Shown: positions 8,541 to 18,166, counted from the stretch's first letter. The stretch: 64,000 nucleotides of DNA from Pseudomonas tumuqii (GCF_013184545.1 NZ_JAAOJA010000016.1:1-64000), one strand, 5' to 3'. The notes: a model not told the origin generated them from the letters alone. Numbers and translations are program-made.

Positions 8541-8561
8541 GGTGGATTCTCCAGGTACGGA

Positions 8562-10169
8562 TCAGAACAGGTAGGTCAGGCTCGTGTAGAGCTGATCGCG
8601 GTTGTGGAAATAGCCGAACAGCGTGGTGCTATCGCAGTCGTTCATCTGCCCTGGACTGCACTTCGAGCTATCGCGATGGCCGTCATCCCAGAAGGCGTCG
8701 TATTCGACCTTCCAGCGCCATTTGCTGGACAGCTCGAAGGTCACCGATGGCACGGCGAAGCCGCCGCCATTGCTCAGGTCGGCCCCCAGCACCAGGTTCG
8801 GGCGAATGCGCCCGCTGTCGTAGCTGAGGTCGAAGATGGTGGTCGCCAGCACCGAGTGCTCCTTGACCTTGCCGCCCCAGCCAACGCTGTAGAGCAGGTT
8901 GTCGTCGTCATCGAAGTTCTGCACCCATTTGTCGAACAGCTGCACGGAGAAGAACATCGGCTTCTCGGTGCCCAGCCAGGTCTGGGTGGCGGCGATGGTC
9001 TTGTCCATGCGCAGCATCAGCGCCACCACGTCCTTGGTGGTGTAGCCGTCGAAGCCGGGGGCGATGAACTGACTGAGCAGGGTCGGGCTCGCCAGCTCGA
9101 TCTGGTAGGGGGCGTCCTTGATGTAGGCGACCTCGGTACTGAACACTGCGTCGGCCGCTTCGGAGTAGCCGCTGGCGGTCAGGCCGAAGATATCGACGAT
9201 CGGGTAGATGACTTCGCCGGCCGCACCGCGGGTCTGGTCGGTACCCTGGGTTTCAGCGCCGGACGGCACATCCGGCAGACCGAACAGCGCGAGGTTGTCC
9301 GAGGCGTTGAGAATCGGCGAGTTGTAGAAGGTCTTCAGGTACGACAGCGAGTAGTTGATGTCGCCGTACAGCCCGCTCCAGCGCAGGCCGCCGGTGACAT
9401 CGCGGTAGTCGCCCTCGTCGTTCTCGAAGTTGTAGGGGTCGATATTGCGGAAATCGACCCCGGCATAGGGATTGCCCGACCAGCGCCCGCCATAGATATC
9501 GAGCTCGGTGCCGATGTCCTGCTTGCGATCAAGCCCCGGCCGGATGAAGGCCTCGAGGCCGCCGGCCAGCTCCGGCACGTCGATGTTCATCTTGATGATG
9601 TTGTTGGTCTTGCGCAGCTCTTCGTTGGCCGGCTCGAGGAAGTTGCGCCAGGTGTAGTCGAAGCCGTGCACCAGGTCGTTGGCGGCGAAGAAGTCGGTCT
9701 CGCCCCAGGCCAGTTGTTGCTTGCCGATGCGGAAGGACAGACGCTCGCCCACCGGGAAGTCGACGTACAGCTCGCGGATCTCCGCCTTGTTGTACAGCTC
9801 CATGATGTCGCCGCGGCCATCGGCCTCGCGGTGGTTGTTGGCGCCCATCTCCTCCAGGTGCTCGAGGAAGTCGGTCTCGATCTCGCGCACGGCGCGCAGC
9901 TTGGCCACCACCGAAACGCTGTCGGTGGCCTGCCAGTCCAGGTTGAGCCGCGCGGTGCTGCGCGCCATTGACAACTTGCCCTGGTCGTCATAGCCGGGGG
10001 TGTCTTCCCAGTTCTTGGTGTTCAAGGACAGCTCCTCGCGCAGGTAGCCGTCGAACTTGAAACTGTCGTCAGCCAGCAAGGGCATGGCGAGGGTGCCCAG
10101 GGCAATCGCCAGGGCGAGTTTGTCGAGCGGCACGCGCGCACGCGCGGCCGGGATGCGCTTGTTATTCAT
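8562..10169 (-). CDS. DUF1302 outer-membrane beta-barrel-like protein
   Basis: Protein of 535 residues with an N-terminal signal sequence (about 1-34, ending near MPLLADDSF). The mature part consists of alternating aromatic and charged beta strands with a terminal aromatic residue (LYTSLTYLF), the signature of an outer-membrane barrel. Length and partners fit DUF1302. Transcribed with DUF1329 downstream and the MMPL and YCF48 genes upstream. A plausible role is uptake or export of the hydrophobic aromatic substrate; transport has not been shown for this family from sequence. The leader contains AACAACAACAAGAA on the minus strand (10208-10221), a good Crc/Hfq candidate. Confidence 0.88.
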   Translation of the reverse strand: MNNKRIPAARARVPLDKLALAIALGTLAMPLLADDSFKFDGYLREELSLNTKNWEDTPGYDDQGKLSMARSTARLNLDWQATDSVSVVAKLRAVREIETDFLEHLEEMGANNHREADGRGDIMELYNKAEIRELYVDFPVGERLSFRIGKQQLAWGETDFFAANDLVHGFDYTWRNFLEPANEELRKTNNIIKMNIDVPELAGGLEAFIRPGLDRKQDIGTELDIYGGRWSGNPYAGVDFRNIDPYNFENDEGDYRDVTGGLRWSGLYGDINYSLSYLKTFYNSPILNASDNLALFGLPDVPSGAETQGTDQTRGAAGEVIYPIVDIFGLTASGYSEAADAVFSTEVAYIKDAPYQIELASPTLLSQFIAPGFDGYTTKDVVALMLRMDKTIAATQTWLGTEKPMFFSVQLFDKWVQNFDDDDNLLYSVGWGGKVKEHSVLATTIFDLSYDSGRIRPNLVLGADLSNGGGFAVPSVTFELSSKWRWKVEYDAFWDDGHRDSSKCSPGQMNDCDSTTLFGYFHNRDQLYTSLTYLF

Positions 10170-10207
10170 GTTGTCTCCCGAGGGTTATGGCAGCGAGGAA
10201 GCTAGGG

Positions 10208-10221
10208 TTCTTGTTGTTGTT
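10208..10221 (-). promoter_or_regulatory. Candidate Crc/Hfq CA motif in the DUF1302 leader
   Basis: Minus-strand AACAACAACAAGAA, with several overlapping AANAANAA units, about 40 bases before the DUF1302 start. This is the best of four such tracts in the locus and suggests translational catabolite repression of the envelope genes. Confidence 0.4.
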
Positions 10222-10226
10222 TCGTC

Positions 10227-12641
10227 TCAAGTCGCCTGAAACGACGGAGGAGCCGTACTGACGAGGGTTGCCGCGCCCCGCTCGCCGAAGATGAAGCGGG
10301 GGCGGAACACGTAGAGCAGCGCCGGCATGATGAACAGGGCGGAGAACGCCGATACGCTGAGCCAGATGGCCATCAGCAGGCCCATCTCGGCCTGGAAGCG
10401 CAGTGACGACAGCCACCAGAGCAGGGTGCTGAGGATCAGTACGCTGGCGGTGACGATCACGCCCATGCCGGCGGAGTGCAGCGCGATGCGGATCGCCTCC
10501 TCGGCGCTGCGGCCGGCGGCTATCTCTTCCTTCACGCGGTCGGCGATGTAGAAGGCGTAGTCGACGCCCAGGCCGATGCCCAGAGCCGCCACCGGCACGG
10601 TGTTGATATTCATGCCGATGCCCATCCAGGTCATGAAGGCGAAGGTCAGCATGTTGGAAATGATCACCGGCACCATGAACAGCATGCCGGCCATGCTCGA
10701 GCGATAGACCAGGGTGCAGAGCACCGCGAGCACCAGCAGGGCCAGGGCGATCGCCTCGATCTGGCTGGACAGGATGATCTCGTTGACCGCCGCCATCACA
10801 CCGATCAACCCGCCGGCCAAGTGCCACTGACCATCAGCCAAGGGGTGCTCGGCGATGAACTGCTTGACCCGCGCCACCGCGGTGCGGATCGTCTCGCCCT
10901 GGCGATCACGGAACATCAGGGTCACCGAGCCGTTGGCGTACTGGTCGTCGGCGAAGCGCGAGATGTCGCCCGGCTCGGACACCGAATCGAGCATGGCCAT
11001 CAGGCTGCCGTTGATCGCCCCGCTGTCGCCCAGTTCCAGGTAACGCGGATTGCCTTCGCGCAGGCTGCTGTTCACATGGGGCAGTACATCGGCGATGGAC
11101 AGCGAACCGCCCACTTCCGGCTGCGCCTCGATGAAACGCTGGAAGCTGTTCATCGCGTGCAACGCCTCGTTGCCCTTGATCAGGCCGGGTTGGCTGTCGT
11201 CGCCGAGCACCACGAACATCCGGTCGACCCCTTCGAAGCGGGCGTTGATAGCCGCGGAGTCGCGGTTGTAGGGCGACTCCGGCCAGAGAATCGGCGAGCC
11301 CGGATTGGCATCGCCGATCTTCAGGTTCAGCGAGTAGAGGCCGGCAGCGACCACCACCAGCAGGCTGGTGCCCAGTACCACATAACGGGCCCGCGACAGG
11401 CTGACCCGGACGGCCAGGTCGAGCACCTTGCGCAACAGCGGCAGGCAGTCGATGGGATGGGCCGTACCGTGGGGTTTGCGGATGAACGACAGCATCACCG
11501 GAGTGAGGATCACGGCGCTGACCGTCAGGGTCGACACCCAGACCACCGCCAGTACGGTGAGCTTCTGCAGCATCGGGATCGGGCTCAGGGCCACCACCGC
11601 CATGCATGCGGCATCGGCGATCACCCCCAGCATACCGGGGCGGAACAGGTCGGCCAGGGCGATCCGCGCGGCGATCCTCGAGGTATCGGCGCCGGGCGGC
11701 AGCAACTCCAGTTCGTCATCGAAGCGATTGACGATCTGCACCGAATGCGACACTGCCCGCGAAGTGATCAACATCGCCACCACGATGACCAGCGGTTCGA
11801 AATTGATCTCCAGCAACCGGCAGATGCCCAGCGCCCAGAGGGCGCTGACCAGGCCCGCCAGCAGCGGCAGGATCAAGCCCCGCCAGGTGCGCAGCAGGAC
11901 GAACAACATGACCAGGGTGACCAGCAACGCAGCGAACACCAACTGGGTGGTCTCCGGCAGGTAGTGGCCCACCCAGCCGTAGAGGATCGGATCGCCGACC
12001 ACGCGGATCTTCACGCTACCGTCGTCGACGCTATCGATCAGGGCGCGGATTTCGTGGAACACCTTGGTGTAGTCGACCTGCTGGTCGATGAAGTCCACGG
12101 TGATCAGGGTCGCCTGCAGGTCCTTGGACACAAAGGGCCCATAGACCAGCGGGTTGCGCAGCACCGCCTGCCGGAGCTCGGCCATTGCCTCGGCGTCGGC
12201 CGGCAGGTCCGGCCACATCAGCGGACGGCTTTCGATGCCGGCCGTGGAGGCACGCACCTCCTTGAGCTTCTTCGAGGCCAGCGAGGTGATCTGGTACTGG
12301 TTGACCGCCGACACCTCGCGCAGGCCCAGGGTGACGCTGCGCACCTTGTCCAGCACGGCGGTCTGGAAGATCTCGCCCTGCTCCACCTCGAACATGATGG
12401 TGACCATGTTCGAGCCACCGAAGGTGTCCTTGAATTTCTCGTGGGTCTGCACGTACTCGTGACGCGACGGCAACATGTCCTCGAAGACGGTGCGTACCTC
12501 GATGTGCAGGGCGAACCAGCCCAACACCAGGGTGAGGCACAGGAGTCCGCCGGCCACCCAGGCGCGCCGACGGATACAGAACTCGGCAATGCGTTCGATC
12601 ATGGTTTGTTCTCGACTGAATAAGGCCAGGGGAGATTTCAT
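10227..12641 (-). CDS. RND-superfamily (MMPL) exporter
   Basis: Membrane protein of 804 residues with the duplicated MMPL/SSD layout: one TM helix near 28-45, a periplasmic loop, a cluster of five or six TM helices (about 235-395), TM7 near 420, a second large loop and a final TM cluster (about 630-790). These transporters move hydrophobic compounds using the proton gradient. The start at 12641 is chosen because its ATG overlaps the YCF48 gene stop in ATGA; a start at 12602 (MIERIAEF) is the alternative. The four-gene set YCF48-MMPL-DUF1302-DUF1329 recurs in Pseudomonas catabolic loci, suggesting one envelope machine. The direction of transport is unknown. Confidence 0.87.
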   Translation of the reverse strand: MKSPLALFSREQTMIERIAEFCIRRRAWVAGGLLCLTLVLGWFALHIEVRTVFEDMLPSRHEYVQTHEKFKDTFGGSNMVTIMFEVEQGEIFQTAVLDKVRSVTLGLREVSAVNQYQITSLASKKLKEVRASTAGIESRPLMWPDLPADAEAMAELRQAVLRNPLVYGPFVSKDLQATLITVDFIDQQVDYTKVFHEIRALIDSVDDGSVKIRVVGDPILYGWVGHYLPETTQLVFAALLVTLVMLFVLLRTWRGLILPLLAGLVSALWALGICRLLEINFEPLVIVVAMLITSRAVSHSVQIVNRFDDELELLPPGADTSRIAARIALADLFRPGMLGVIADAACMAVVALSPIPMLQKLTVLAVVWVSTLTVSAVILTPVMLSFIRKPHGTAHPIDCLPLLRKVLDLAVRVSLSRARYVVLGTSLLVVVAAGLYSLNLKIGDANPGSPILWPESPYNRDSAAINARFEGVDRMFVVLGDDSQPGLIKGNEALHAMNSFQRFIEAQPEVGGSLSIADVLPHVNSSLREGNPRYLELGDSGAINGSLMAMLDSVSEPGDISRFADDQYANGSVTLMFRDRQGETIRTAVARVKQFIAEHPLADGQWHLAGGLIGVMAAVNEIILSSQIEAIALALLVLAVLCTLVYRSSMAGMLFMVPVIISNMLTFAFMTWMGIGMNINTVPVAALGIGLGVDYAFYIADRVKEEIAAGRSAEEAIRIALHSAGMGVIVTASVLILSTLLWWLSSLRFQAEMGLLMAIWLSVSAFSALFIMPALLYVFRPRFIFGERGAATLVSTAPPSFQAT

Positions 12642-13681
12642 GGCTGCAGCTCCGACCACTGGCGGCCGTCCCAGCGACCGATATCGGCGCCAGCCAGCCA
12701 AACCTGCGAGCCAACCGCCAGGGCGCGGGTATGCCAGGCACGGTTGCGCTCATCCAGGGCGCCGGTCGTCCAGCCTTGGTCGTCGCCGGCGACCCAGCGA
12801 CCCAGTGCGCCGGTGGCGAACCAGCGTTGCTGCTGCGCGATCCAGAGAATGTCGAACAGGTGGTCGGTTACGCCCAGCTCGACACCCTCCCAGGTCCGAC
12901 CGCCATCGCTGGTAGCCAGCAAGGTTCCTTCCAGACCAACCGCCATGCCGTTCTGCGCATCGCGGAACTGCACCGACATCAGCGAGCCGGGAACCGGTGT
13001 TGCGGGCTCCTCCCAATGCTGACCCAGGTCATCGCTGAGCAGGATGCGGCCGAACTCGCCGACCACCACCAGGCGACCGCCGTCGAGGATGGCCACGTCG
13101 TTCCAGGCCACGTCCTCCTCTTCGCGCAGGCGCTGCCAGCTCTGGCCATAGTCGTGACTGACCAGCAGCGCGCCCATTTCACCCGCGGCAATGGCCAGGC
13201 CGCCGGCAGCTACCCGGACCCGGTTCAGCTTGTTGGCCACCTCCGAGCGCGGCACGCCAGACGCAGCCTGCCAGTGCTGGCCGGCATCCTGGCTATGCAG
13301 GATCACCCCGTCGTTGCCCACCGCCACAGCATGGCTGGCATCCCAGATGGCGACGTCCTGCAGCGTTCGCTCGGTGGGCGTGGGCAAACGGCGGATCTGG
13401 CCGTTTTCGGCGATCGCCAGGAGCTTGCCGTTGGAGCCGCTGGCCCACACTTCGCCGCCAGGCGAAAGCGCCAGGCCATAGAAATGGTCGCGGCGCTCCA
13501 GTGCCGGCGGGGTTACGGTGCCCCCGACCGGCTGCGGCTTGATGAACAGCCCGGCCCACAGTAGGCCGGCGATGATCGACCAGGGCAGCACTGCCATCAA
13601 CGTCTTGAGGGCGCGCTGCCCGGCGCTTTGACGTGGTATCCGCAGGGATGAGGGGTGATCGATGTTGATGAGTTTTGACAT
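12638..13681 (-). CDS. YCF48-like/BNR-repeat membrane-anchored protein
   Basis: Protein of 347 residues. A single N-terminal TM anchor (about 27-47, LMAVLPWSIIAGLLWAGLFI) is followed by a beta-propeller made of YCF48/BNR repeats: segments such as HSQDAGQHWQ, VSHDYGQSWQ, LSDDLGQHWE and TSDGGRTWEG recur roughly every 40-45 residues. Plant and cyanobacterial YCF48 helps assemble photosystem II; in Pseudomonas these proteins are partners of MMPL exporters with no proven role. The start at 13681 gives a compact N-terminus; GGA lies 10 bases upstream. It heads the minus-strand envelope operon and has an XylS-type box about 96 bases upstream. Confidence 0.82.
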   Translation of the reverse strand: MSKLINIDHPSSLRIPRQSAGQRALKTLMAVLPWSIIAGLLWAGLFIKPQPVGGTVTPPALERRDHFYGLALSPGGEVWASGSNGKLLAIAENGQIRRLPTPTERTLQDVAIWDASHAVAVGNDGVILHSQDAGQHWQAASGVPRSEVANKLNRVRVAAGGLAIAAGEMGALLVSHDYGQSWQRLREEEDVAWNDVAILDGGRLVVVGEFGRILLSDDLGQHWEEPATPVPGSLMSVQFRDAQNGMAVGLEGTLLATSDGGRTWEGVELGVTDHLFDILWIAQQQRWFATGALGRWVAGDDQGWTTGALDERNRAWHTRALAVGSQVWLAGADIGRWDGRQWSELQP

Positions 13682-14026
13682 GGCTCGAGTCCGCACGGTT
13701 GACGTCGTCTTGTTGTGGTAGTGGTTTGGCCGACAACGCAGGCAACTCCACTCTAGGTATGCACCGGGAGGGGAACTATCCCGACACTGCACGGCTTGTC
13801 CCCTGGGCGCACATTCTTGATCCAGGTCATGGTTTGGGCGGACCTTCCGGCGCTAGTTCAGCGCGCGGTATGCGTGCCCTTTACGGAAACGACGATCACT
13901 GACCAGTACTGGAGGAGCGATGGCGAGGGCCGCGGGGCCAACGGCCAGCCATGCACTATCCGAAAGCCAGTACGCTTATCGCCGTCCCAATGGCCGGCGA
14001 TGAAGACCGTTACGCAACAACACCCC
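13682..14026. other. Intergenic region with the envelope-operon promoter
   Basis: Non-coding 345 bp between the chemoreceptor stop and the YCF48-like start, both minus strand. It carries the XylS-type box at 13777-13791 and a CA-rich tract (CCACAACAAGA on the minus strand, near 13708-13717) in the leader. I see no terminator with a T-run after the chemoreceptor gene. Confidence 0.45.
13777..13791 (-). promoter_or_regulatory. XylS-type activator box upstream of the envelope operon
   Basis: Minus strand TGCAGTGTCGGGATA, an exact match to TGCA-N6-GGNTA. A weaker copy, TGCGCCCAGGGGACA, lies 20 bases upstream, giving the direct-repeat layout seen at XylS-type promoters. The YCF48-like start is about 96 bases downstream. 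Confidence 0.65.
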
Positions 14027-16006
14027 CTATAGCTTGAAGCGGCCCACCAGGGTATTCAGCCGCCCCGCCAGGGCCTGCAGCTCGTGGCCGCGCTGGCGTA
14101 CCTGGCCGGCACTGGTCGAGGCGCTTTCCGCCGAGCCGGCGATGGTCACCAGGCTGCGCGACAACTGCTCGCTGGTGGCAGCCTGCTGGCCGGTGGCGGC
14201 GGCGATCTGCTGGCTCATGTCGCGTACCTGGCTGATCATCAGGGTGATCCGCTGCAGCGCCTCACTGGCCTCCTCGGCGCTGGAGACGCTGGCCTGCGAG
14301 CTGTGCCGGCCTCGCTCGACCATGCCCACCACCGTCTGCGTACGCTCCTGGATGGTCGCGATGCTGAGGCGCACCTCTTCGGTGGAGCTGTGCGTGCGCC
14401 GCGCCAGGGCCCGCACCTCATCGGCCACCACCGCGAAGCCCCGTCCCTGCTCGCCAGCGCGCGCCGATTCGATCGCCGCGTTGAGGGCCAGCAGGTTGGT
14501 CTGATCGGCAATCTCCCGTATCACCGCCACCACACTGCCGATGGTCTGGCTGGCATCGTCGAGCTGCTCGGTAAGGGCGGATATATCCTCCAGCAGGGCA
14601 GCGTTGTGGCTGATCGCTGCGGCCAGCGCCGCCACCGTGCCCTGCCCCCGGGCCACCGCCTGGTCACCTTCACTGGTGGCATGCGCGGCACGTCCGGCAT
14701 TGCTCGCCACCTCCTCGACCGTAGCGGCCATCTGCTGCATGGCGGCAGCCAGCTGGCCGATCTCGTCGCGCTGGGCGTCGACGCCGGTTCCCGCGGCATC
14801 GCTGTCCTGCTGGAGCGACTCGGACGTCGTGTGCAGGGTCTGGCCAGTCCTTTTGATTTCGCCCACCAGGTCGGCCATCGAGCCGATGAATCGATTGAAT
14901 TCCTGGGCCAGCGTCGCCAGCTCGTCACGCCCCTGGACGGGCAGCCGCGCGCACAAATCGGCCTCGCCGGCAGCCAGCTGCCTGACCGCCTGGACCACGC
15001 TAGTCAACGGCCGCGCCAGGGCCTGGCCAAGCAGCAGGATCAATCCTGCGGCCAGCAGCAGCGCGACAGCACCGAGCAGCAGCAGCTTGAGTGCCAGGGC
15101 CTTGACCCCGCCCAGGACTGCCGAACTGGGCAGGGCGACGCCAAAGGACCAGGGCGTCGCGGTATCACCTATCGCCACCGGCACCGCGAGCATAAAGATC
15201 TCCTCCTGCATGGCCGGTGATTCGAAACGCAGCGTCAGGGGCTTGCCCTGGCTCACCGCGTCGATCATCGATTGCAGATGGTCGCCGAGGAAATCCCCCT
15301 CGGTCTCCGCGTTCTTGCGTCCCACCCGCGCCGGGTCGGGATGTGCCACCAGCGTGGAGTCGTGGGCGGTCAATGCCGCCAGGCCGACACCCAGCGGACG
15401 CAACAGGCCCACCTTGGCCTGCAGCTGTTTCGCGTCCAGGCCGATGCCCAGACTGCCGACCACCCTTCCCTGCTGGCGCACCGGAATCAGTATGAGGATG
15501 GCAGGTCGCGCGGCGCCAAGGCCTGGCAATAGCCGGGGTGGAACGACCCGCTCGCGCTCGACCGCGTCGCGGCCGACGACGTCGGGCAAGGCGGCGCGTT
15601 GTTCGGGCGACGCCATCTGCACACCGGCCTGGTCACGCAGCCAATACACCGGAGTGCGTTCGCCACCCTGCAGCGGCAGCCACCAGGCGGCGGTTGCCTG
15701 TGGACTGGTGTGCAACAGGGTTTCGAGCATCTGCTCGGCGATCCGTCGGTCCGCCAGCTCGCCATCGGCCAGCTCTCGAGCGAGGAGTTCCGCGGTCGTC
15801 CGCGCTGGGTAGAGGGCACCATCGAAATAGCCGCCGATCTCGGCAGCCTGCTGACGGACAATGGCCCCCACCGCTACTTCAGCGAGCGCCTCGGTCGATG
15901 ACTTGCTCGTTTGATAGACCAGCAGCACGGTGGTCAGGTAGACCAGCATGGTCAGCGGCAGGATGGTCAACAGCAGTTTGTTCTTCAGGGAATAATTGGC
16001 CAGCAT
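14027..16006 (-). CDS. Methyl-accepting chemotaxis protein with dCache-type sensor
   Basis: Chemoreceptor of 659 residues: TM1 near 11-31, a periplasmic double-Cache-like ligand domain (about 40-290), TM2 near 300-325, HAMP (about 325-380) and a cytoplasmic signalling domain. The signalling tip is conserved, with AIESARAGEQGRGFAVVADE near 525. No C-terminal pentapeptide tether for CheR/CheB is seen. The start at 16006 has AGGAG six bases upstream; the frame extends 60 residues further but without a ribosome site, and through a REP palindrome. It lies directly downstream of mhpE, so an attractant from the same aromatic pathway is plausible but unproven. Confidence 0.88.
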   Translation of the reverse strand: MLANYSLKNKLLLTILPLTMLVYLTTVLLVYQTSKSSTEALAEVAVGAIVRQQAAEIGGYFDGALYPARTTAELLARELADGELADRRIAEQMLETLLHTSPQATAAWWLPLQGGERTPVYWLRDQAGVQMASPEQRAALPDVVGRDAVERERVVPPRLLPGLGAARPAILILIPVRQQGRVVGSLGIGLDAKQLQAKVGLLRPLGVGLAALTAHDSTLVAHPDPARVGRKNAETEGDFLGDHLQSMIDAVSQGKPLTLRFESPAMQEEIFMLAVPVAIGDTATPWSFGVALPSSAVLGGVKALALKLLLLGAVALLLAAGLILLLGQALARPLTSVVQAVRQLAAGEADLCARLPVQGRDELATLAQEFNRFIGSMADLVGEIKRTGQTLHTTSESLQQDSDAAGTGVDAQRDEIGQLAAAMQQMAATVEEVASNAGRAAHATSEGDQAVARGQGTVAALAAAISHNAALLEDISALTEQLDDASQTIGSVVAVIREIADQTNLLALNAAIESARAGEQGRGFAVVADEVRALARRTHSSTEEVRLSIATIQERTQTVVGMVERGRHSSQASVSSAEEASEALQRITLMISQVRDMSQQIAAATGQQAATSEQLSRSLVTIAGSAESASTSAGQVRQRGHELQALAGRLNTLVGRFKL

Positions 16007-16114
16007 GGCGAACTCCTGGTCGCGGGTGGCCGGCGGCACATCCTTGGCCTCCGCGGATTCGATGGCTATGTCTGCGGCCCCGAGGCGCACCCCGAAAACT
16101 CCGCAGAGGACACT

Positions 16115-16184
16115 GGTGCGCGCGGCGCACCCTACGAGCGAATGCCTGCGATAGCGCTCAACCGTAGGGTGCGCTGTGCGCACC
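16115..16184. repeat. REP-like inverted pair between mhpE and the chemoreceptor gene
   Basis: Two 22-bp arms in opposite orientation (16115-16136 and 16163-16184) match with two mismatches; each arm is itself palindromic around GTGCGC...GCGCAC and flanked by TAGGG/CCCTA. This is the form of Pseudomonas REP elements. It may stabilise or end the mhp transcript. Confidence 0.7.
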
Positions 16185-16196
16185 AACCGCGAATGA

Positions 16197-17216
16197 TCAG
16201 ACCCGGCGCGCGGTCAGCAGGTCGAGGGCGACGTCGACGATCATGTCTTCCTGGCCGCCGACCATGCGCCGCTTGCCCAGCTCCACGAGAATGTCTAGGG
16301 TCTTCAGCCCGTACTTCTGCGCCGCCACCTCGGCGTGGCGCAGGAAGCTGGAATAGACGCCGGCGTAGCCCAAGCCAAGGGTTTCGCGGTCGACGCGCAC
16401 AGGACGGTCCTGCAGCGGCCGTACCAGGTCATCGGCGGCGTCCATCAGCCGGTAGAGGTCGGTGCCATGGTTCCAGCCCAGGCGCTCGGCGGCGGCGATG
16501 AACACCTCCAGCGGCGCGTTGCCGGCGCCGGCGCCCATGCCGGCGAGGCTGGCGTCGATGCGGTCGCAGCCTTCCTCCACCGCGGTGATGGAGTTGGCCA
16601 CGCCGAGGCTGAGATTGTGGTGGGCGTGCATGCCGGTCTGGGTATCCGGTTTCAGCACCGCCTTGAAGGCGCGCATGCGCTCGCGGATATCCTGCATGTT
16701 CATCGCCCCGCCGGAGTCGGCCATGTAGATGCACTGGGCGCCGTAGCTCTCCATCAGCTTGCCCTGCTGGGCCAGTGCTTCGGCCGGGATCATGTGGCTC
16801 ATCATCAAGAAACCCACGGTGTCCATGCCGAGGCTGCGGGCGTACTCGATGTGCTGCCGGGACACATCGGCTTCGGTGCAGTGGGTGGCCACCCGCACCG
16901 AGCGGGCGCCGGCGTCATAGGCGGCCTTGAGGTCATGCACGGTGCCGATGCCGGGCAGCAGTAGCACGGTCAGGGTGGCGTGCTCCATTACGTCGGCGGC
17001 CGCCTCGATCCACTCCAGGTCAGTGTGGGCGCCGAAGCCGTAGTTGAAGCTGGAACCTTGCAGACCGTCACCGTGGGTGACCTCGATGGAATCCACCCGC
17101 GCCTGGTCGAGGGCACGGGCAATGGCCTGCACGTTGTCCAGCGAGTACTGATGACGGATCGCGTGGCTGCCGTCGCGCAGGGTCACGTCGGAGATATAGA
17201 GCTTCTTGCCGTTCAT
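16197..17216 (-). CDS. mhpE: 4-hydroxy-2-oxovalerate aldolase
   Basis: Aldolase of 339 residues (MhpE/DmpG/BphI family) that splits 4-hydroxy-2-oxovalerate into pyruvate and acetaldehyde. The N-terminal HMGL-like TIM barrel carries the metal motif DVTLRDGSHA (Asp10, Arg14) and the distal metal histidines in MHAHHNLSLG; the C-terminal helical domain contacts the dehydrogenase partner. It follows mhpF by 11 bases; the two proteins form a complex that channels acetaldehyde. Last gene of the mhp operon. Confidence 0.95.
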   Translation of the reverse strand: MNGKKLYISDVTLRDGSHAIRHQYSLDNVQAIARALDQARVDSIEVTHGDGLQGSSFNYGFGAHTDLEWIEAAADVMEHATLTVLLLPGIGTVHDLKAAYDAGARSVRVATHCTEADVSRQHIEYARSLGMDTVGFLMMSHMIPAEALAQQGKLMESYGAQCIYMADSGGAMNMQDIRERMRAFKAVLKPDTQTGMHAHHNLSLGVANSITAVEEGCDRIDASLAGMGAGAGNAPLEVFIAAAERLGWNHGTDLYRLMDAADDLVRPLQDRPVRVDRETLGLGYAGVYSSFLRHAEVAAQKYGLKTLDILVELGKRRMVGGQEDMIVDVALDLLTARRV

Positions 17217-17227
17217 TTTGCGTCTCC

Positions 17228-18166
17228 TCAGGCCTTGAGCATCGATTGCGCCATGCGCTCGGCGGTAGCCAGCGCGGCGGAGGTCATGATGTCGAGGTTG
17301 CCGGCATAGGCCGGCAGGTAATGGGCGGCGCCTTCGACTTCGAGGAATATCGAGGTCTTCAGCCCAGCGAAGCGGCCATGGCCGGGGATGTGCAGCGGCG
17401 CGCCCTCGGGGATCACGTCGAACTGCACCCGCTGCTTGAGGCGATAGCCCGGCACGTAGGCCTGCACCGCGGCGGCCATCTCTTCAATGGAGGCTTCCAC
17501 CTGCGCCTGGTCGGCGGCCTCGCTGAGCACGAACACGGTGTCGCGCATGATCAGCGGTGGCTCGGCAGGGTTCATGATGATGATCGCCTTGCCCTTGGCC
17601 GCCCCGCCGATCACCTCGATGGCCTTGCTGGTGGTTTCGGTGAACTCGTCGATATTGGCGCGGGTGCCGGGGCCGGCGGACTTGCTGGCGATGGAGGCGA
17701 TGATCTCGGCGTAGTGCACCTTGGCCACGCGCGACACCGCGGCGACCATGGGGATGGTGGCCTGGCCGCCGCAGGTGACCATGTTGACGTTGAGCTGGGC
17801 CAGGTTCTGCTCCAGGTTGACCACCGGCACGCAGTAGGGGCCGATGGCCGCCGGGGTCAGGTCGATCAGGCGGATGCCAGGCTTTACCCTGCGCAGGAAG
17901 GCGTCGTTCTTCACGTGGGCGGAGGCCGAGGTGGCGTCGAAGACGAAGTCGATCTCCTGGAAGATGGGCAGGCGAGTCAGACCCTCGACGCCTTCATGGG
18001 TAGTGGCCACGCCCAGGCGCGCGGCGCGGGCCAGACCGTCGGAGGCCGGGTCGATACCGACCATGGCGGCCATTTCCAGATGCTGTGCGTTGCGCAGCAC
18101 CTTGATCATCAGGTCGGTGCCGATATTGCCGGAGCCGACGATGGCGACTTTGCATTTCTTGCTCAT
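17228..18166 (-). CDS. mhpF: Acetaldehyde dehydrogenase (acylating)
   Basis: Protein of 312 residues of the MhpF/DmpF/BphJ family, oxidising acetaldehyde to acetyl-CoA with NAD+ and CoA. The N-terminal Rossmann motif is VGSGNIGTDL (about 11-20) and the catalytic cysteine lies in MVTCGGQATIPM (about residue 132). It forms a channelling complex with the aldolase encoded next. It is 20 bases downstream of mhpD, in the same minus-strand operon. Confidence 0.95.
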   Translation of the reverse strand: MSKKCKVAIVGSGNIGTDLMIKVLRNAQHLEMAAMVGIDPASDGLARAARLGVATTHEGVEGLTRLPIFQEIDFVFDATSASAHVKNDAFLRRVKPGIRLIDLTPAAIGPYCVPVVNLEQNLAQLNVNMVTCGGQATIPMVAAVSRVAKVHYAEIIASIASKSAGPGTRANIDEFTETTSKAIEVIGGAAKGKAIIIMNPAEPPLIMRDTVFVLSEAADQAQVEASIEEMAAAVQAYVPGYRLKQRVQFDVIPEGAPLHIPGHGRFAGLKTSIFLEVEGAAHYLPAYAGNLDIMTSAALATAERMAQSMLKA

